Source: Ornithinibacillus halotolerans (GTDB lineage Bacteria > Bacillota > Bacilli > Bacillales > Amphibacillaceae). From it: DNA of 64,000 nucleotides. Position 1 is the stretch's first letter. Every line of letters begins with the position of its first letter. This document shows, piece after piece, positions 33,673 through 44,115 of this stretch. The DNA lies in assembly GCF_014637405.1 (NCBI RefSeq), contig NZ_BMEY01000003.1, positions 219,233 through 283,232 on the forward strand, given 5' to 3'. The notes under the pieces are model-generated. The model was not told where the DNA came from, made no database searches, and saw only the letters and a list, made by a program, of their open reading frames with translations. The position numbers and the translations under genes are program-made.

Positions 33673-34836
33673 TTGTTTCAAGATTGGATAATTGAAATTG
33701 GACAAGGTGCTGGAAAGTTATTTTTCAACCCATTATTATATTGGTCGATTATTTTTATTGTATTAGTCGGTATTCGGCGAATTAAGAAAGAAAGACAATT
33801 CATTGGTACAAAGGTCTTTGATGTCTTTACTGAATGGAAATCAACATGGGTGTTTTCTATATTTATTGGTATTTTTTATTCTGTAATTACAATTGGTCTT
33901 GGATTAGTTCTGTCTAATGAAACTATTTTTCTGTTATACTTTGTGACAATCTTACTTAGTTTAAATTTTCGATTTTCGTTACTTTCGCCAAGTTATACAA
34001 TCGGCGTTACGGTATTTATATTATTACTTATACCGAATCTATTTGATGCTAGTCCTATTAGTGGAGATGTTAATCTATCTGCCTTAGTAATTATTATGGC
34101 TTTATTTTTATTTGTAGAAGCACATTTTCTAAATAGAATAAGACCGAACGAATCATTTCCAGAGTTAGAATTAGGTGGACGAGGCAGTTGGATAGGGCGT
34201 CATGCAATTAAAAAATATGCAATCATACCGTTCTTTACTTTAGTACCATCAGGCTTTATCGAACCATTTGCTGATTATTGGCCATTTCTTTCAGTAGGTG
34301 ATACTAACTTTTCGATGATTCTTATTCCGTTTGTATTAGGCTTTGAATTCAAAGTTCGAGGCATGTTACCACATGAGGCAGCAAATAGATTGTCTCTGCA
34401 ATTGCTAGCCTTAAGTGCTTTTGTTCTGATTATTGCTATTGGAAGTATCTTTATTCCATGGATGGCAATAGTTGCAGTAGGGGTGGCTATTATTGGAAGA
34501 GAGTTTATCCTTTATCGATTTAAGACAAACGATCAAGCGAAGACTCCTTATTTTAATCATACGAATCGTGGATTAAAAATTTTAAGCATTATTCCAGGCT
34601 CTCCAGCAGAGCGCTTAAATATTGAAGTGGGAGAAACAATAACTAAAGTAAATGGGATTATCATTAATAATGAAGAAATCTTATATGAAGCATTACATCA
34701 AACCGGTTCTTTCTTTAAAATTGAGTTAATTGATACGAATGGTGAAATCCGGTTTGTACAAAGTGCAATGTATGAAGGAGATCATCATGAGTTAGGGATT
34801 CTATTTGCAGGCGAGCCCTATCGAAAAACAAAATAG
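33673..34836 (+). CDS. minJ: MinJ-like cell division topology protein
   Basis: 387 residues (B. subtilis MinJ 397), TTG start at 33673 with AAGGTG upstream. About six to eight hydrophobic segments span residues 15-275, followed by a cytosolic PDZ domain (about 295-375: GLKILSIIPGSPAERLNIEVGETITKVNG). MinJ bridges DivIVA and MinD so that the Min system blocks division at young poles. Its place directly after ctpB is conserved with B. subtilis. The predicted PDZ carries no protease residues. Confidence 0.85.
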   Translation: MFQDWIIEIGQGAGKLFFNPLLYWSIIFIVLVGIRRIKKERQFIGTKVFDVFTEWKSTWVFSIFIGIFYSVITIGLGLVLSNETIFLLYFVTILLSLNFRFSLLSPSYTIGVTVFILLLIPNLFDASPISGDVNLSALVIIMALFLFVEAHFLNRIRPNESFPELELGGRGSWIGRHAIKKYAIIPFFTLVPSGFIEPFADYWPFLSVGDTNFSMILIPFVLGFEFKVRGMLPHEAANRLSLQLLALSAFVLIIAIGSIFIPWMAIVAVGVAIIGREFILYRFKTNDQAKTPYFNHTNRGLKILSIIPGSPAERLNIEVGETITKVNGIIINNEEILYEALHQTGSFFKIELIDTNGEIRFVQSAMYEGDHHELGILFAGEPYRKTK

Positions 34837-34845
34837 AGTATATTT

Positions 34846-34887
34846 AGCTTCCCCCTCTAGATATTTTTAGAGGCGGAAGCTTTTTTA
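34846..34887 (+). terminator. Terminator after minJ
   Basis: AGCTTCC and CCCTCTA (34846-34859) pair with TAGAGG and GGAAGCT (34868-34881) with a small bulge, followed by TTTTTT. Confidence 0.9.
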
Positions 34888-35003
34888 TGATAAGGCTTAC
34901 TAAGGGGATAAATTTTGTGTTGAGATTTTTCATATTTTTTTTGTATTCATACAAACTATAACTATAAAAATGCAAATTTTTTACAGGAAGGATTATTATA
35001 TGG

Positions 35004-35543
35004 ATGAAAAGTTACATATTAGGGGTATGGAATACTGTCGATCCCATTTATTACTCATTAACTAGGTTGAAATATGTAATGGATGAAGAGAAGAATCGTT
35101 CTTTATTCCGCGTTAGATTAACCCGGTTCAAAGGAAAAAGTACGGTATTATCAGATGGAACAGTTATTAAGAAAAATGATCTATTATTAAAAATTCATCT
35201 TCATAATGTAAAAATTATGAATGAATTATATGCTATCTCTAGTGATACTAAGCGTGCTGTATATTTTTATCATATGGTTAAACGTGCGATGCCTTTACTT
35301 GCAAAATATGTTAAAGAACATGAGCGATTTGAAGAGATTAAAGGAGTTATTGGAATAACGACTTTACATAAGGGCTCAAAGCGATTAGGGTTTGATAATG
35401 TGAATATATCAAATACGTTTTATCGAACTTATAAACAATTTACTTTTACACCAATTAATTATTTAGCTAGCTCATCCAAACAACATCATCCAATCTACTT
35501 ATTTATGTCGAAGGATGAGCTAGTAAAAAGGTATCCAATTTAA
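35004..35543 (+). CDS. ykoP: YkoP-like protein of unknown function
   Basis: 179 residues, no signal peptide. Recognisable blocks: YILGVWNTVDPIYYSLTRLKYV at the start and LSDGTVIKKNDLLLKIHLHNVK in the middle. I recall this pattern from B. subtilis YkoP, which sits with a metallophosphoesterase (YkoQ) and a glycosyltransferase (YkoN), the same three families found here. Its reaction is unknown; association with polysaccharide or lipid glycosylation is inference. ATG 35004 has AGGAAGG about 12 nt upstream. Its stop codon overlaps the stop of the convergent ykoQ. Confidence 0.65.
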   Translation: MKSYILGVWNTVDPIYYSLTRLKYVMDEEKNRSLFRVRLTRFKGKSTVLSDGTVIKKNDLLLKIHLHNVKIMNELYAISSDTKRAVYFYHMVKRAMPLLAKYVKEHERFEEIKGVIGITTLHKGSKRLGFDNVNISNTFYRTYKQFTFTPINYLASSSKQHHPIYLFMSKDELVKRYPI

Positions 35544-36355
35544 ATTGCTAAGTTGTGATACGTAATCTCTGGACGACTTCCAACTCGGATGTTTACACCG
35601 GTTTGGCCAAGTCCTTCACTAATATAAAAAGGAGAGTCATTATGCGTGTGTAACCCCTTCACTATATTTAGTCTTGGAAGTTGTCCCATTTTTACAAGGT
35701 GATACGCTTTTGGGTATCGTATTTGTCCTCCATGAAAGTGACCAGCTAACAAATAATCGAAATGGTAATTATCCATTTGTAAGACAATGTTCGGATCATG
35801 GGTTAAGACAATGTTGATACCTATTTTTATTTGTTCGTATGATTTTTCTAAATTACTTCGGTTTGTGCTGTAATCATCTATGCCGATAATGTTAATAATT
35901 TGATTATTAACTTCGATTGTTTTATTAGAGTTTTGCATCACAACAACATTATATTGTTCCAACGTACTTATTAAGTTGGTTAAGTTTTCCCCTTTTAGGA
36001 CGTAATCGTGATTTCCGAGTACGGCATACGTTCCATAAGTTGGCTGTAGTTCTTGGATTACTTTTAGATAAGGAATTAGTTTTGGGATTGTTCGTTTTCG
36101 ATCCAAGAAATCACCGGTTAAAGCAATGAGATCTGGTTTTTCCTGAGAAAGTTTTATCGCTAGTTCTCTAGGTGAAATAGATATATTTTCTAGATGCAAA
36201 TCGGACAAGTGAAGGATAGAAAGGGTTGATTGACTTGACTGATGTTTAGTAGGTACTTGAATGTTGTTAATTTTTACGTCTTTTGTATTCTTATTTGCTT
36301 TATATATAAAATAACTAATGATAATGAATAATGTCGCAGAAATAATATATGCCAA
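35540..36355 (-). CDS. ykoQ: Membrane-anchored metallophosphoesterase (YkoQ-like)
   Basis: 271 residues on the minus strand. I choose TTG at 36355, 6 nt after GGGGAGGA; a longer frame from 36373 would start within that site. One N-terminal membrane segment (about 2-20) is followed by a calcineurin-like phosphoesterase domain with all metal motifs: SDLHL, GDFLD, GNHDY, LTHDP and AGHFHGGQ. This group resembles enzymes acting on lipid-linked phosphates. The gene converges with ykoP, and the two stop codons share TTAA at 35540-35543. Confidence 0.8.
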   Translation of the reverse strand: MAYIISATLFIIISYFIYKANKNTKDVKINNIQVPTKHQSSQSTLSILHLSDLHLENISISPRELAIKLSQEKPDLIALTGDFLDRKRTIPKLIPYLKVIQELQPTYGTYAVLGNHDYVLKGENLTNLISTLEQYNVVVMQNSNKTIEVNNQIINIIGIDDYSTNRSNLEKSYEQIKIGINIVLTHDPNIVLQMDNYHFDYLLAGHFHGGQIRYPKAYHLVKMGQLPRLNIVKGLHTHNDSPFYISEGLGQTGVNIRVGSRPEITYHNLAI

Positions 36356-36450
36356 ATGAATTCCTCCCCACAAGTGAAATTATAACATGGGATTCTTAAG
36401 GGAACATTGGTAATTGTAGGGATTACTTTGACGATGATAGGATGAGGTAA

Positions 36451-37551
36451 ATGAACAGTAGACAACATGAAGGAGCATTATTCTTACCTTTTATGCAAAT
36501 TCCAACCGGTCATCATCATGTCGCAGATGCTGTTATGGAAGAATTGGAACATATTATTAATGAGATAACTTGCGAAAAAGTAGATATACTTTCATATAGC
36601 TATGGCAAGATAGAAAAACTAGTAACTGCTACATATTTAAACAGTATAAGAATTATGCCGAAAGCATATAACTCACTGTATCATTTCTTAGCTGTAAAAA
36701 ATCAATCAAAGCGTTCTAGGCAATTTTTATATGAGTTACTATTTACATCATTTTTTAAGAGATTAATCTTACAACATCATCCGAGGGTTTTGTTTTGTAC
36801 TCATTGTTTACCTTCAAATATTGCGAGCGTTTTGAAAGAGAAGGGAAAGCTTCAAGCCATTACGGTAAATGTGTATACTGATTTTTTTGTGAATAGAGTA
36901 TGGGGAATTAGAGGTATCGATTATCATTTCGTACCCTCCATCAGAGTCAAACAATTCTTATTAAATTTAGGTGTGAAGGAAGAGAAAATATTTGTTACTG
37001 GTATCCCAATACATCCTATTTTTCATAAGCATCAAGACAAAAAAGGAAAAATGAAAAACCATATTCTTATCGCAGGTGGAAGCCTTGGGGTTGGTTCAAT
37101 GGAAAAACTGATACCGAAAAATCCTACACTAACGTATTCCGTATTATGTGGCCATAATCGTAAATTGCATGAACACATAATAAAAATGAATCACCCACAA
37201 ATTATACCAATTCCTTATCTTCATTCTAAAGAAGCAATGAATCATCTATATCATCAAGTAGATGCTGTTATCACCAAGCCAGGTGGTGTTACGATAAGTG
37301 AATGTCTTCATAAACAAATCCCTATCTTTACATGTAATGCACTACCAGGCCAAGAGAAAATAAATGAAATGGAATTAAGGGAATTAGGCATAATTAACTC
37401 ACTAGATCCATTTATCAATATTGAAACTCAAATTTTGGACTTCTTTCTCGACCAAGATAGACTTTTTAATTACCAAGAAAATATAAAAGCCTACCATCAA
37501 GATCTAGACATCCAGTCCCTTTCTGACATTCTACTTTCGATTTACAAATAA
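36451..37551 (+). CDS. ykoN: MGDG synthase/MurG-like glycosyltransferase (YkoN-like)
   Basis: 366 residues, GT-B fold glycosyltransferase. The N-terminal acceptor domain shows LPFMQIPTGHHHVADAV, typical of the MGDG synthase family that includes UgtP. The C-terminal donor domain has ILIAGGSLGVGS, VDAVITKPGGVTISECL and PLPGQE-like ALPGQEKINEM, which bind the nucleotide sugar. It probably adds a sugar to a membrane lipid. It is divergent from ykoQ across a 95-bp gap holding TTGACG, a possible -35 box. ATG 36451 follows GATGAGG. Confidence 0.78.
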   Translation: MNSRQHEGALFLPFMQIPTGHHHVADAVMEELEHIINEITCEKVDILSYSYGKIEKLVTATYLNSIRIMPKAYNSLYHFLAVKNQSKRSRQFLYELLFTSFFKRLILQHHPRVLFCTHCLPSNIASVLKEKGKLQAITVNVYTDFFVNRVWGIRGIDYHFVPSIRVKQFLLNLGVKEEKIFVTGIPIHPIFHKHQDKKGKMKNHILIAGGSLGVGSMEKLIPKNPTLTYSVLCGHNRKLHEHIIKMNHPQIIPIPYLHSKEAMNHLYHQVDAVITKPGGVTISECLHKQIPIFTCNALPGQEKINEMELRELGIINSLDPFINIETQILDFFLDQDRLFNYQENIKAYHQDLDIQSLSDILLSIYK

Positions 37552-37600
37552 ACGGTCTAAACACTAAATTGGAAAATTCGTATATCTTCACTAAAATAAT

Positions 37601-37650
37601 CGAATGTTAGTTCGTATTTCTGTTACAATAGAGGGAGAATATGGTACAAT
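37601..37650 (+). promoter_or_regulatory. LexA (SOS) box and promoter of uvrB-uvrA
   Basis: CGAATGTTAGTTCG (37601-37614) matches the Bacillus LexA box CGAAC-N4-GTTCG with one change. Possible -10 elements TACAAT lie at 37624-37629 and 37645-37650; the second has TTACAA 16 bp upstream. Confidence 0.75.
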
Positions 37651-37682
37651 ATTAACTAGGTTTTTAGGATGGAGGGAAGTCT

Positions 37683-39668
37683 ATGGAAAATAATAAATTT
37701 GAATTGGTATCCAGCTACACGCCACAAGGAGACCAACCAAAAGCAATTGAAGAATTAGTTAATAAAATATTAGCCGGTCAGAAGCATCAAACATTACTAG
37801 GTGCTACGGGAACAGGAAAAACCTTTACTGTATCCAATGTAGTAAAAGAAATTAATCGTCCTACACTTGTTATTGCTCATAATAAAACATTGGCTGGGCA
37901 ATTATACAGTGAATTTAAAGAGTTTTTCCCGAATAATGCAGTGGAATATTTTGTTAGCTATTATGATTATTATCAGCCAGAGGCATATGTCCCGTCCACC
38001 GATACTTTTATTGAAAAAGATGCCAGTATCAATGATGAAATTGATAAATTACGCCACTCAGCGACATCGGCACTTTTTGAACGAAATGATGTGCTTATTG
38101 TTGCCAGTGTTTCATGTATATATGGATTAGGTAATCCGGAAGAATATCGTGCTCAAGTGTTGTCCCTTCGAATGGGAATGGAGAAAGACCGTGACCAACT
38201 ACTAAGAGACTTAGTGGAAATCCAATATGCTAGAAATGATATCGATTTCCAACGTGGTACATTTAGAGTACGTGGTGATTCGGTTGAAATTATCCCTGCA
38301 TCAAAGGAAGAGCATTGTATTCGTGTCGAGTTTTTCGGAGATGAAATAGACCGAATACGAGAGGTGGATGCCTTAACTGGAGAAATTGTAGGGGACCGAG
38401 AACATGTCGCTATATTCCCAGCATCCCACTTCGTAACACGCGATGAAAAAATGAAACTAGCAATTGCCAATATAGAGACAGAACTAGAAGTAAGATTAGA
38501 AGAACTAAGAAGTCAAAATAAATTACTAGAAGCCCAACGCCTCGAGCAACGAACAAACTATGACTTGGAAATGATGCGCGAAATGGGTTTTTGCTCCGGA
38601 ATTGAGAATTACTCTAGACATCTAACTTTAAGGGAAGCAGGGGCAACACCGTATACATTATTAGATTACTTCCCTGATGACTTTTTAATTGTTGTGGATG
38701 AATCTCATGTTACATTACCTCAGATAAGAGGGATGTATAATGGGGACCAAGCTCGTAAACAAGTATTAGTTGATCATGGTTTTCGATTACCCTCTGCACT
38801 AGATAATAGACCATTAAAGTTCGAGGAATTTGAAAAGAGAATTAGTCAAATTATTTATGTTTCTGCTACACCAGGACCATATGAACTCGAACATACACCT
38901 GTAATGACCGAACAAATTATTCGACCAACAGGATTACTCGATCCAGTTGTAGAAGTGCGTCCAATTGAAGGTCAAATTGACGACCTAATTGCAGAAATTA
39001 ATAAACGAACGGATAAAAATGAACGAGTTTTAATAACGACGTTAACGAAGAAAATGTCGGAGGACTTAACCGATTATTTAAAAGAAATTGGAATTAAGGT
39101 TGCATACCTCCATAGTGAAATAAAAACATTAGAACGGATCGAAATTATCCGTGATCTTCGTGTAGGAAAATACGATGTGCTTGTTGGTATTAACTTATTA
39201 CGTGAAGGACTTGATATACCTGAAGTATCTTTAGTTGCCATATTAGATGCAGATAAGGAAGGTTTCCTAAGGTCTGAACGATCCTTAATTCAAACGATGG
39301 GTCGAGCAGCTCGTAATGCAAATGGTCAAGTAATTATGTATGCAGATAAGATTACCGATTCTATGCATAAAGCGATCGAAGAAACCGAACGTCGTCGTGA
39401 AAAACAAATCGCATATAACGAAGAACATAATATAACACCAAAAACGATTATTAAAAAAGTTCGTGATGTCATTCGTGCAACTGTTGCTGCAGAAGAACAA
39501 GAAGGATACAAAGAAAAGTCGAAATCAATTGCCAAACTAAGCAAGAAAGAACGAGAGAAAGTAATCGAAACTATGGAAAAAGAAATGCGAGAAGCAGCAA
39601 AGGCTTTGGATTTCGAGCGAGCTGCAGAGCTTCGTGATGTTATATTTGAACTAAAAGCGGAAGGATGA
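37683..39668 (+). CDS. uvrB: Excinuclease ABC subunit B
   Basis: 661 residues, as in B. subtilis. UvrB is the damage-verifying helicase of nucleotide excision repair. Walker [11 protein letters not shown] (about 39-48), the beta-hairpin region [25 protein letters not shown]-type [10 protein letters not shown], helicase motif [19 protein letters not shown] and QTMGRAARN, and the C-terminal UVR motif ([19 protein letters not shown]) that binds UvrC are all present. It lies 7 bp before uvrA under one SOS promoter. Confidence 0.98.
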   Translation: MENNKFELVSSYTPQGDQPKAIEELVNKILAGQKHQTLLGATGTGKTFTVSNVVKEINRPTLVIAHNKTLAGQLYSEFKEFFPNNAVEYFVSYYDYYQPEAYVPSTDTFIEKDASINDEIDKLRHSATSALFERNDVLIVASVSCIYGLGNPEEYRAQVLSLRMGMEKDRDQLLRDLVEIQYARNDIDFQRGTFRVRGDSVEIIPASKEEHCIRVEFFGDEIDRIREVDALTGEIVGDREHVAIFPASHFVTRDEKMKLAIANIETELEVRLEELRSQNKLLEAQRLEQRTNYDLEMMREMGFCSGIENYSRHLTLREAGATPYTLLDYFPDDFLIVVDESHVTLPQIRGMYNGDQARKQVLVDHGFRLPSALDNRPLKFEEFEKRISQIIYVSATPGPYELEHTPVMTEQIIRPTGLLDPVVEVRPIEGQIDDLIAEINKRTDKNERVLITTLTKKMSEDLTDYLKEIGIKVAYLHSEIKTLERIEIIRDLRVGKYDVLVGINLLREGLDIPEVSLVAILDADKEGFLRSERSLIQTMGRAARNANGQVIMYADKITDSMHKAIEETERRREKQIAYNEEHNITPKTIIKKVRDVIRATVAAEEQEGYKEKSKSIAKLSKKEREKVIETMEKEMREAAKALDFERAAELRDVIFELKAEG

Positions 39669-39675
39669 CCAATAT

Positions 39676-42549
39676 ATGACAAATAAAATGATTAATATAA
39701 AAGGTGCAAGAGCACATAACCTGAAAAATATTGATATATCTATTCCTAAAAATAAATTAGTTGTCGTTACTGGTCTATCAGGTTCCGGAAAATCATCTTT
39801 AGCCTTCGATACGATTTATGCAGAGGGACAAAGGCGCTATGTAGAATCACTATCTGCATATGCACGTCAATTTTTAGGAAATATGGATAAGCCAGATGTC
39901 GATATGATTGATGGCTTATCCCCTGCAATTGCAATTGATCAAAAGACAACAAGTCGTAACCCGCGTTCCACGGTTGGAACTGTTACAGAAATCTATGATT
40001 ATTTAAGACTTCTTTATGCGAGAATCGGACATCCAACTTGTCCAAAGCATGGAATTGAAATTTCATCTCAAACTGTTCAGCAAATGGTTGATCGAATTAT
40101 GGAATATCCGGAAAGAACAAAAATGCAAATCTTAGCCCCGGTCGTATCTGGAAGAAAAGGTGAGCATGTAAAAGTATTAGAGAAACTTAAAAAAGAAGGA
40201 TATGTTCGCATTCGTGTCGATAAAGAAATGCGAGAAGTTACAGAAGAAATCAAGCTGGAAAAGAATAAAAAGCATTCTATCGAAGTAGTAGTAGATCGTA
40301 TTATCGTCAAACCAGATATTGAAGGACGTTTAAGTGATTCCATCGAAACTGCATTAAAACTAGGAGAAGGTAAAATTATTGTTGATGTAATGGGTGAAGA
40401 GGAACTTGTTTTTAGTGAAAATCATGCCTGTCCAATATGTGGATTTTCAATCGGTGAATTGGAACCGCGCTTGTTTTCATTTAACAGCCCATTTGGAGCA
40501 TGTACTAGCTGTGATGGTCTTGGCACGAATTTAATTGTGGATCTTGATTTAGTTATTCCTGACTGGGATAAAACATTAAATGAACATGCTATTGCTGCTT
40601 GGGAACCGATTAGTTCACAATATTATCCTCAGTTACTGAAAAGTGTATGTGACCATTTTAATATTGATATGGACACACCGGTAAAGGATTTACCTAAAGA
40701 ACAAATGGATAAAATCCTTTATGGTAGTGGTACAGAGAAAATACATTTCCATTATAAAAGTGAATTTGGTAATACACGAAATGGAATGATTCAATTTGAA
40801 GGTGTCTTAAATAATATTGCACGCCGTCATAAAGAATCTTCATCAGACTTTATTCGTGAAACATTAGAAAAATATATGAGACAAAAAGATTGTCCAACTT
40901 GTAAGGGCCATCGATTAAAAGATGAAGCTCTAGCTGTGAGAGTAAATGGCCTTCACATAAGTAATGTAACGGATTTCTCCATTACAGAGGCAATGACGTT
41001 CTTTCAAGAGCTAGACTTATCAGAGAAAGAAAAACAAATTGCTAGACTTCTATTAAGAGAAATTAATAATCGATTAGAATTCTTGAAAAATGTTGGGTTA
41101 GATTATTTAACTCTTTCACGTACAGCAGGAACATTATCTGGTGGAGAGGCGCAACGTATTCGACTGGCCACTCAAATTGGTTCAGCACTTACAGGAGTAT
41201 TATATGTACTAGACGAGCCATCCATTGGACTTCATCAACGAGATAATGATCGATTAATTGACACGCTCAAATATATGCGTGATCTAGATAATACATTAAT
41301 TGTGGTGGAACATGATGAAGATACGATGCTAGCTGCTGATTGGTTGATTGATATTGGGCCGAGAGCAGGAGAGCATGGAGGTCAGATTGTTGCCAGCGGA
41401 ACACCAGAAGAAGTGATGAAAAATGAAAGTTCATTAACAGGTCAATATTTATCTGGTAAAAAATTCATTCCACTTCCGATTGAACGAAGAAAATCTGATA
41501 AACGTTATCTAGAAGTTGTTGGTGCGAAAGAAAATAACTTGAAAAATGTATCTGTAAAAGTTCCAATTGGTCTATTTACAGTTGTTACAGGTGTATCAGG
41601 TTCTGGAAAAAGTTCGCTTGTTAACGAGATAATCTATAAAAGGCTCTCCAAAGAATTAAACCGTAGTAAACTTATCCCTGGAAAGCATAAAGACATGAAA
41701 GGGATGGAGTATTTAGAGAAAGTCATTAATATTGATCAATCTCCTATCGGTAGAACACCTCGTTCTAATCCGGCAACCTATACGGGAGTATTTGATGATA
41801 TCCGTGATTTGTTTACGTCAACAAACGAGGCGAAGGTCCGTGGATATAAAAAAGGACGCTTTAGTTTCAATGTAAAAGGTGGACGTTGTGAGGCATGTAA
41901 AGGAGATGGAATTCTTAAAATCGAGATGCACTTCTTGCCTGATGTCTACGTCCCTTGTGAAGTATGCCATGGTAAACGATATAATCGCGAAACGTTAGAA
42001 GTGAAATATAAAGGAAAGAGTATTTCCGATGTATTAGCTATGACAATAGAAGAGGCTCTGGAATTCTTTAATAATATACCTAAAATAAATAGAAAACTAC
42101 AAACAATTGTAGATGTAGGATTAGGTTACATCCGTTTAGGTCAGCCAGCTACAACATTATCTGGTGGAGAAGCACAACGTGTGAAATTAGCGAGTGAATT
42201 ACATCGTCGTTCCAATGGGAAGTCTCTTTACATTTTAGATGAGCCAACGACAGGTTTACACGCAGATGATATAAGTCGTCTATTAAAGGTATTACAACGT
42301 TTAGTTGATAATGGAGATACAGTTCTAATCATTGAACATAACTTAGATGTTATAAAAACAGCTGACCATATCATTGATATCGGGCCAGAAGGTGGAGCTC
42401 GCGGAGGAGAAGTAATTGCATCTGGAACACCAGAAAAAATTGCCGAACATGAAAATTCACATACAGGTAAGTATTTGAAAGCAGTATTAGAACGCGACAC
42501 AAAAAGACAACAAGAACTATTAGAAGCAAAAGAAAGTGTGAAATCTTAG
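39676..42549 (+). CDS. uvrA: Excinuclease ABC subunit A
   Basis: 957 residues, standard length. UvrA is the DNA-damage sensor of nucleotide excision repair. It has two ABC ATPase halves: Walker [11 protein letters not shown] near residue 31 and [10 protein letters not shown] near 640, each with an LSGGEAQR signature and DEP Walker B. Zinc modules [27 protein letters not shown] and [28 protein letters not shown] CEACKGDG are intact. A GGATGACC sequence at the uvrB end serves as ribosome binding site. A strong terminator follows. Confidence 0.98.
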   Translation: MTNKMINIKGARAHNLKNIDISIPKNKLVVVTGLSGSGKSSLAFDTIYAEGQRRYVESLSAYARQFLGNMDKPDVDMIDGLSPAIAIDQKTTSRNPRSTVGTVTEIYDYLRLLYARIGHPTCPKHGIEISSQTVQQMVDRIMEYPERTKMQILAPVVSGRKGEHVKVLEKLKKEGYVRIRVDKEMREVTEEIKLEKNKKHSIEVVVDRIIVKPDIEGRLSDSIETALKLGEGKIIVDVMGEEELVFSENHACPICGFSIGELEPRLFSFNSPFGACTSCDGLGTNLIVDLDLVIPDWDKTLNEHAIAAWEPISSQYYPQLLKSVCDHFNIDMDTPVKDLPKEQMDKILYGSGTEKIHFHYKSEFGNTRNGMIQFEGVLNNIARRHKESSSDFIRETLEKYMRQKDCPTCKGHRLKDEALAVRVNGLHISNVTDFSITEAMTFFQELDLSEKEKQIARLLLREINNRLEFLKNVGLDYLTLSRTAGTLSGGEAQRIRLATQIGSALTGVLYVLDEPSIGLHQRDNDRLIDTLKYMRDLDNTLIVVEHDEDTMLAADWLIDIGPRAGEHGGQIVASGTPEEVMKNESSLTGQYLSGKKFIPLPIERRKSDKRYLEVVGAKENNLKNVSVKVPIGLFTVVTGVSGSGKSSLVNEIIYKRLSKELNRSKLIPGKHKDMKGMEYLEKVINIDQSPIGRTPRSNPATYTGVFDDIRDLFTSTNEAKVRGYKKGRFSFNVKGGRCEACKGDGILKIEMHFLPDVYVPCEVCHGKRYNRETLEVKYKGKSISDVLAMTIEEALEFFNNIPKINRKLQTIVDVGLGYIRLGQPATTLSGGEAQRVKLASELHRRSNGKSLYILDEPTTGLHADDISRLLKVLQRLVDNGDTVLIIEHNLDVIKTADHIIDIGPEGGARGGEVIASGTPEKIAEHENSHTGKYLKAVLERDTKRQQELLEAKESVKS

Positions 42550-42553
42550 CAAG

Positions 42554-42597
42554 CAAGGATGCTTTATACTCTGCAAATGATAAAGCATCCTTGTTCT
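42554..42597 (+). terminator. Terminator after uvrA
   Basis: CAAGGATGCTTTAT (42554-42567) pairs perfectly with ATAAAGCATCCTTG (42580-42593), followed by TTCTT. Confidence 0.9.
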
Positions 42598-42687
42598 TAC
42601 ATATTATGTCAATAATTGTAAGTATTAATTTTGACGGAATTATTTCCATTCGGTAATGTTACAAGTAGATATGTAAGGAGGAATATG

Positions 42688-43041
42688 ATGAAACCAATAG
42701 AGTTAGATGTTGTTCAACAAAAGTTGGAGAGTTTTATCGATAAAGATGTATATGTGCATCTAGAAACAACGAATGGAGCTTATGCAAGCCATGTGAATGC
42801 TAAAGCATATAATGTCGGGGTTTATATTCGCAATGCTAAAATCCGTTTTAACCAAGCTAAAATTGTAGGTGATGGAAAATCATATCGTGCGGGATTAAAA
42901 ATGGATATCGGTTGGGTCTATGCAGAAGGACTTACAGACTTTGAGATGTTTCAAGGTGAGAAACTCTTAATGGCAGGGCATGATCGTGAAGGAAGATTGA
43001 TGGTCGCATTACAAATTAGTGAAACACCATTTAATTATTAG
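42688..43041 (+). CDS. yojF: YojF-family protein (DUF1806)
   Basis: 117 residues. ATG 42688 is 6 nt after AAGGAGG; ATG 42685 is a close alternative. The family shows VYVHLETTNGAYASH, IRNAKIRFNQAKIVGDG, GWVYAEGLTDFE and AGHDREGRLMVALQIS. It is always next to bshB2/yojG in Bacillus, so a helper role in bacillithiol synthesis is likely but unproven. The product is probably cytosolic, with no signal peptide. It overlaps no gene; bshB2 starts 22 nt later. Confidence 0.88.
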   Translation: MKPIELDVVQQKLESFIDKDVYVHLETTNGAYASHVNAKAYNVGVYIRNAKIRFNQAKIVGDGKSYRAGLKMDIGWVYAEGLTDFEMFQGEKLLMAGHDREGRLMVALQISETPFNY

Positions 43042-43063
43042 AGATGGATTAGAGGTGAATAAG

Positions 43064-43732
43064 ATGGAAAAACATGTTGTTGTGATTTATCCACACCCAG
43101 ATGATGAAGCATTTGGAGCGGCAGGTACAATTGCTAGTTTTCGAGAACAAGGAGTACCAGTAACATATCTTTGTGGGACATTAGGTGAAATGGGAAGAAA
43201 TATGGGCAACCCAACGTTTGCTAATCGAGAGACATTACCAGAGATTAGAAAACAAGAATTAATTGCAGCATGTAAAGTGCTTGATATGGAATTACATATG
43301 CTTGGATATCGAGATAAAACAATAGAATATGAAGACCGTCGTGAAGTTGCTACACACTTGAAAAATATTCTAGAAGATCTGGAACCTAGCCTTGTAATTA
43401 CACATTACCCAGAACATGCTGTACACCCAGATCATAATGCACTAGGAGCAGCTGCTATTGAAGCAGTTCGACTAATGGATCGAGAGAAACGTCCAGTTGT
43501 TTGGGCACAAGCAATTACGAATACGCATGTAGAAGATTTAGGTATGCCAGATGTAGTAAATGATGTGAAAGATAAATTCGATATAAAAATGGATGCAATC
43601 CTTTGTCATAAATCCCAAGCAAGTGGTGTTATCCGTAGTTGGAACCAAAGTGATGATATGGATAATGATTTAAAGGAAGAAGCAAAAAAACGTTTAGGTG
43701 TAGAAGCTTTTTATATTTGGAAATATAAATAG
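43064..43732 (+). CDS. bshB2: Bacillithiol biosynthesis deacetylase BshB2
   Basis: 222 residues from ATG 43064 (AGAGGTGAA upstream). This is a LmbE/PIG-L zinc deacetylase that makes GlcN-malate from GlcNAc-malate, the second step of bacillithiol synthesis; BshB2 is the YojG-type enzyme. Zinc motif PHPDDEAFGAAGTI (about 10-23) and the distal ligand in HPDHNALG are present, with GTLGEMGRNMGNP typical of the BshB group. bshA and bshC are not in the window. No membrane segment. Confidence 0.9.
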   Translation: MEKHVVVIYPHPDDEAFGAAGTIASFREQGVPVTYLCGTLGEMGRNMGNPTFANRETLPEIRKQELIAACKVLDMELHMLGYRDKTIEYEDRREVATHLKNILEDLEPSLVITHYPEHAVHPDHNALGAAAIEAVRLMDREKRPVVWAQAITNTHVEDLGMPDVVNDVKDKFDIKMDAILCHKSQASGVIRSWNQSDDMDNDLKEEAKKRLGVEAFYIWKYK

Positions 43733-43784
43733 TAATATCGGTCTATATAAAGTATCTTGTTTTCGCAGATGCTTGAACTATATT

Positions 43785-43819
43785 AGCTTCCTTGATGCAT
43801 TGTATCAAGGAAGCTTTTC
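43785..43819 (+). terminator. Terminator after bshB2
   Basis: AGCTTCCTTGAT (43785-43796) pairs perfectly with ATCAAGGAAGCT (43804-43815), followed by TTTCC. Confidence 0.9.
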
Positions 43820-44115
43820 CATTATTAGCAGGAATGATTCGTATGAATAATGCATTGAATGTTGCAAATAAACATTTTGAGTAAAAAATATTGAGAAATG
43901 TTGTTGATAGCCGTTTTCGTAAACATTCAAAGCTAAATTTATCAAGAAATGTTCATGATAAAATCCCTCACAAGAAATTACTCATGAAATTTAGTTCGTA
44001 ACTAAACAATTCTAGAAATAAATCCTAGTTTTCTATTAAAATATTTAATTAAGAAGGAAAATATATAATGGATATCGAACTAATTAACTAGAAAACTTAA
44101 AAAGGATGTGAACAA
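43820..44115. other. AT-rich intergenic stretch with short degenerate repeats
   Basis: No gene of normal size. The motif (C/G)AAGAAAT-like (GAGAAATG at about 43893, CAAGAAATG at 43943, CAAGAAATT at 43971) recurs three times. TTTAGTT/AACTAAA (43990-44006) is a 7-bp inverted repeat. A seven-codon ORF (44068-44091) follows AAGAAGGA. Confidence 0.45.

Noticed and set aside
37867..38130. + strand frame of 87 codons within uvrB
   Set aside because: It is in the wrong frame inside a fully conserved uvrB and has no ribosome binding site.
43820..44115. Short recurring (C/G)AAGAAAT motifs considered as a CRISPR-like array
   Set aside because: Only about three degenerate copies of under 12 bases with irregular spacing; no spacer regularity and no cas genes.
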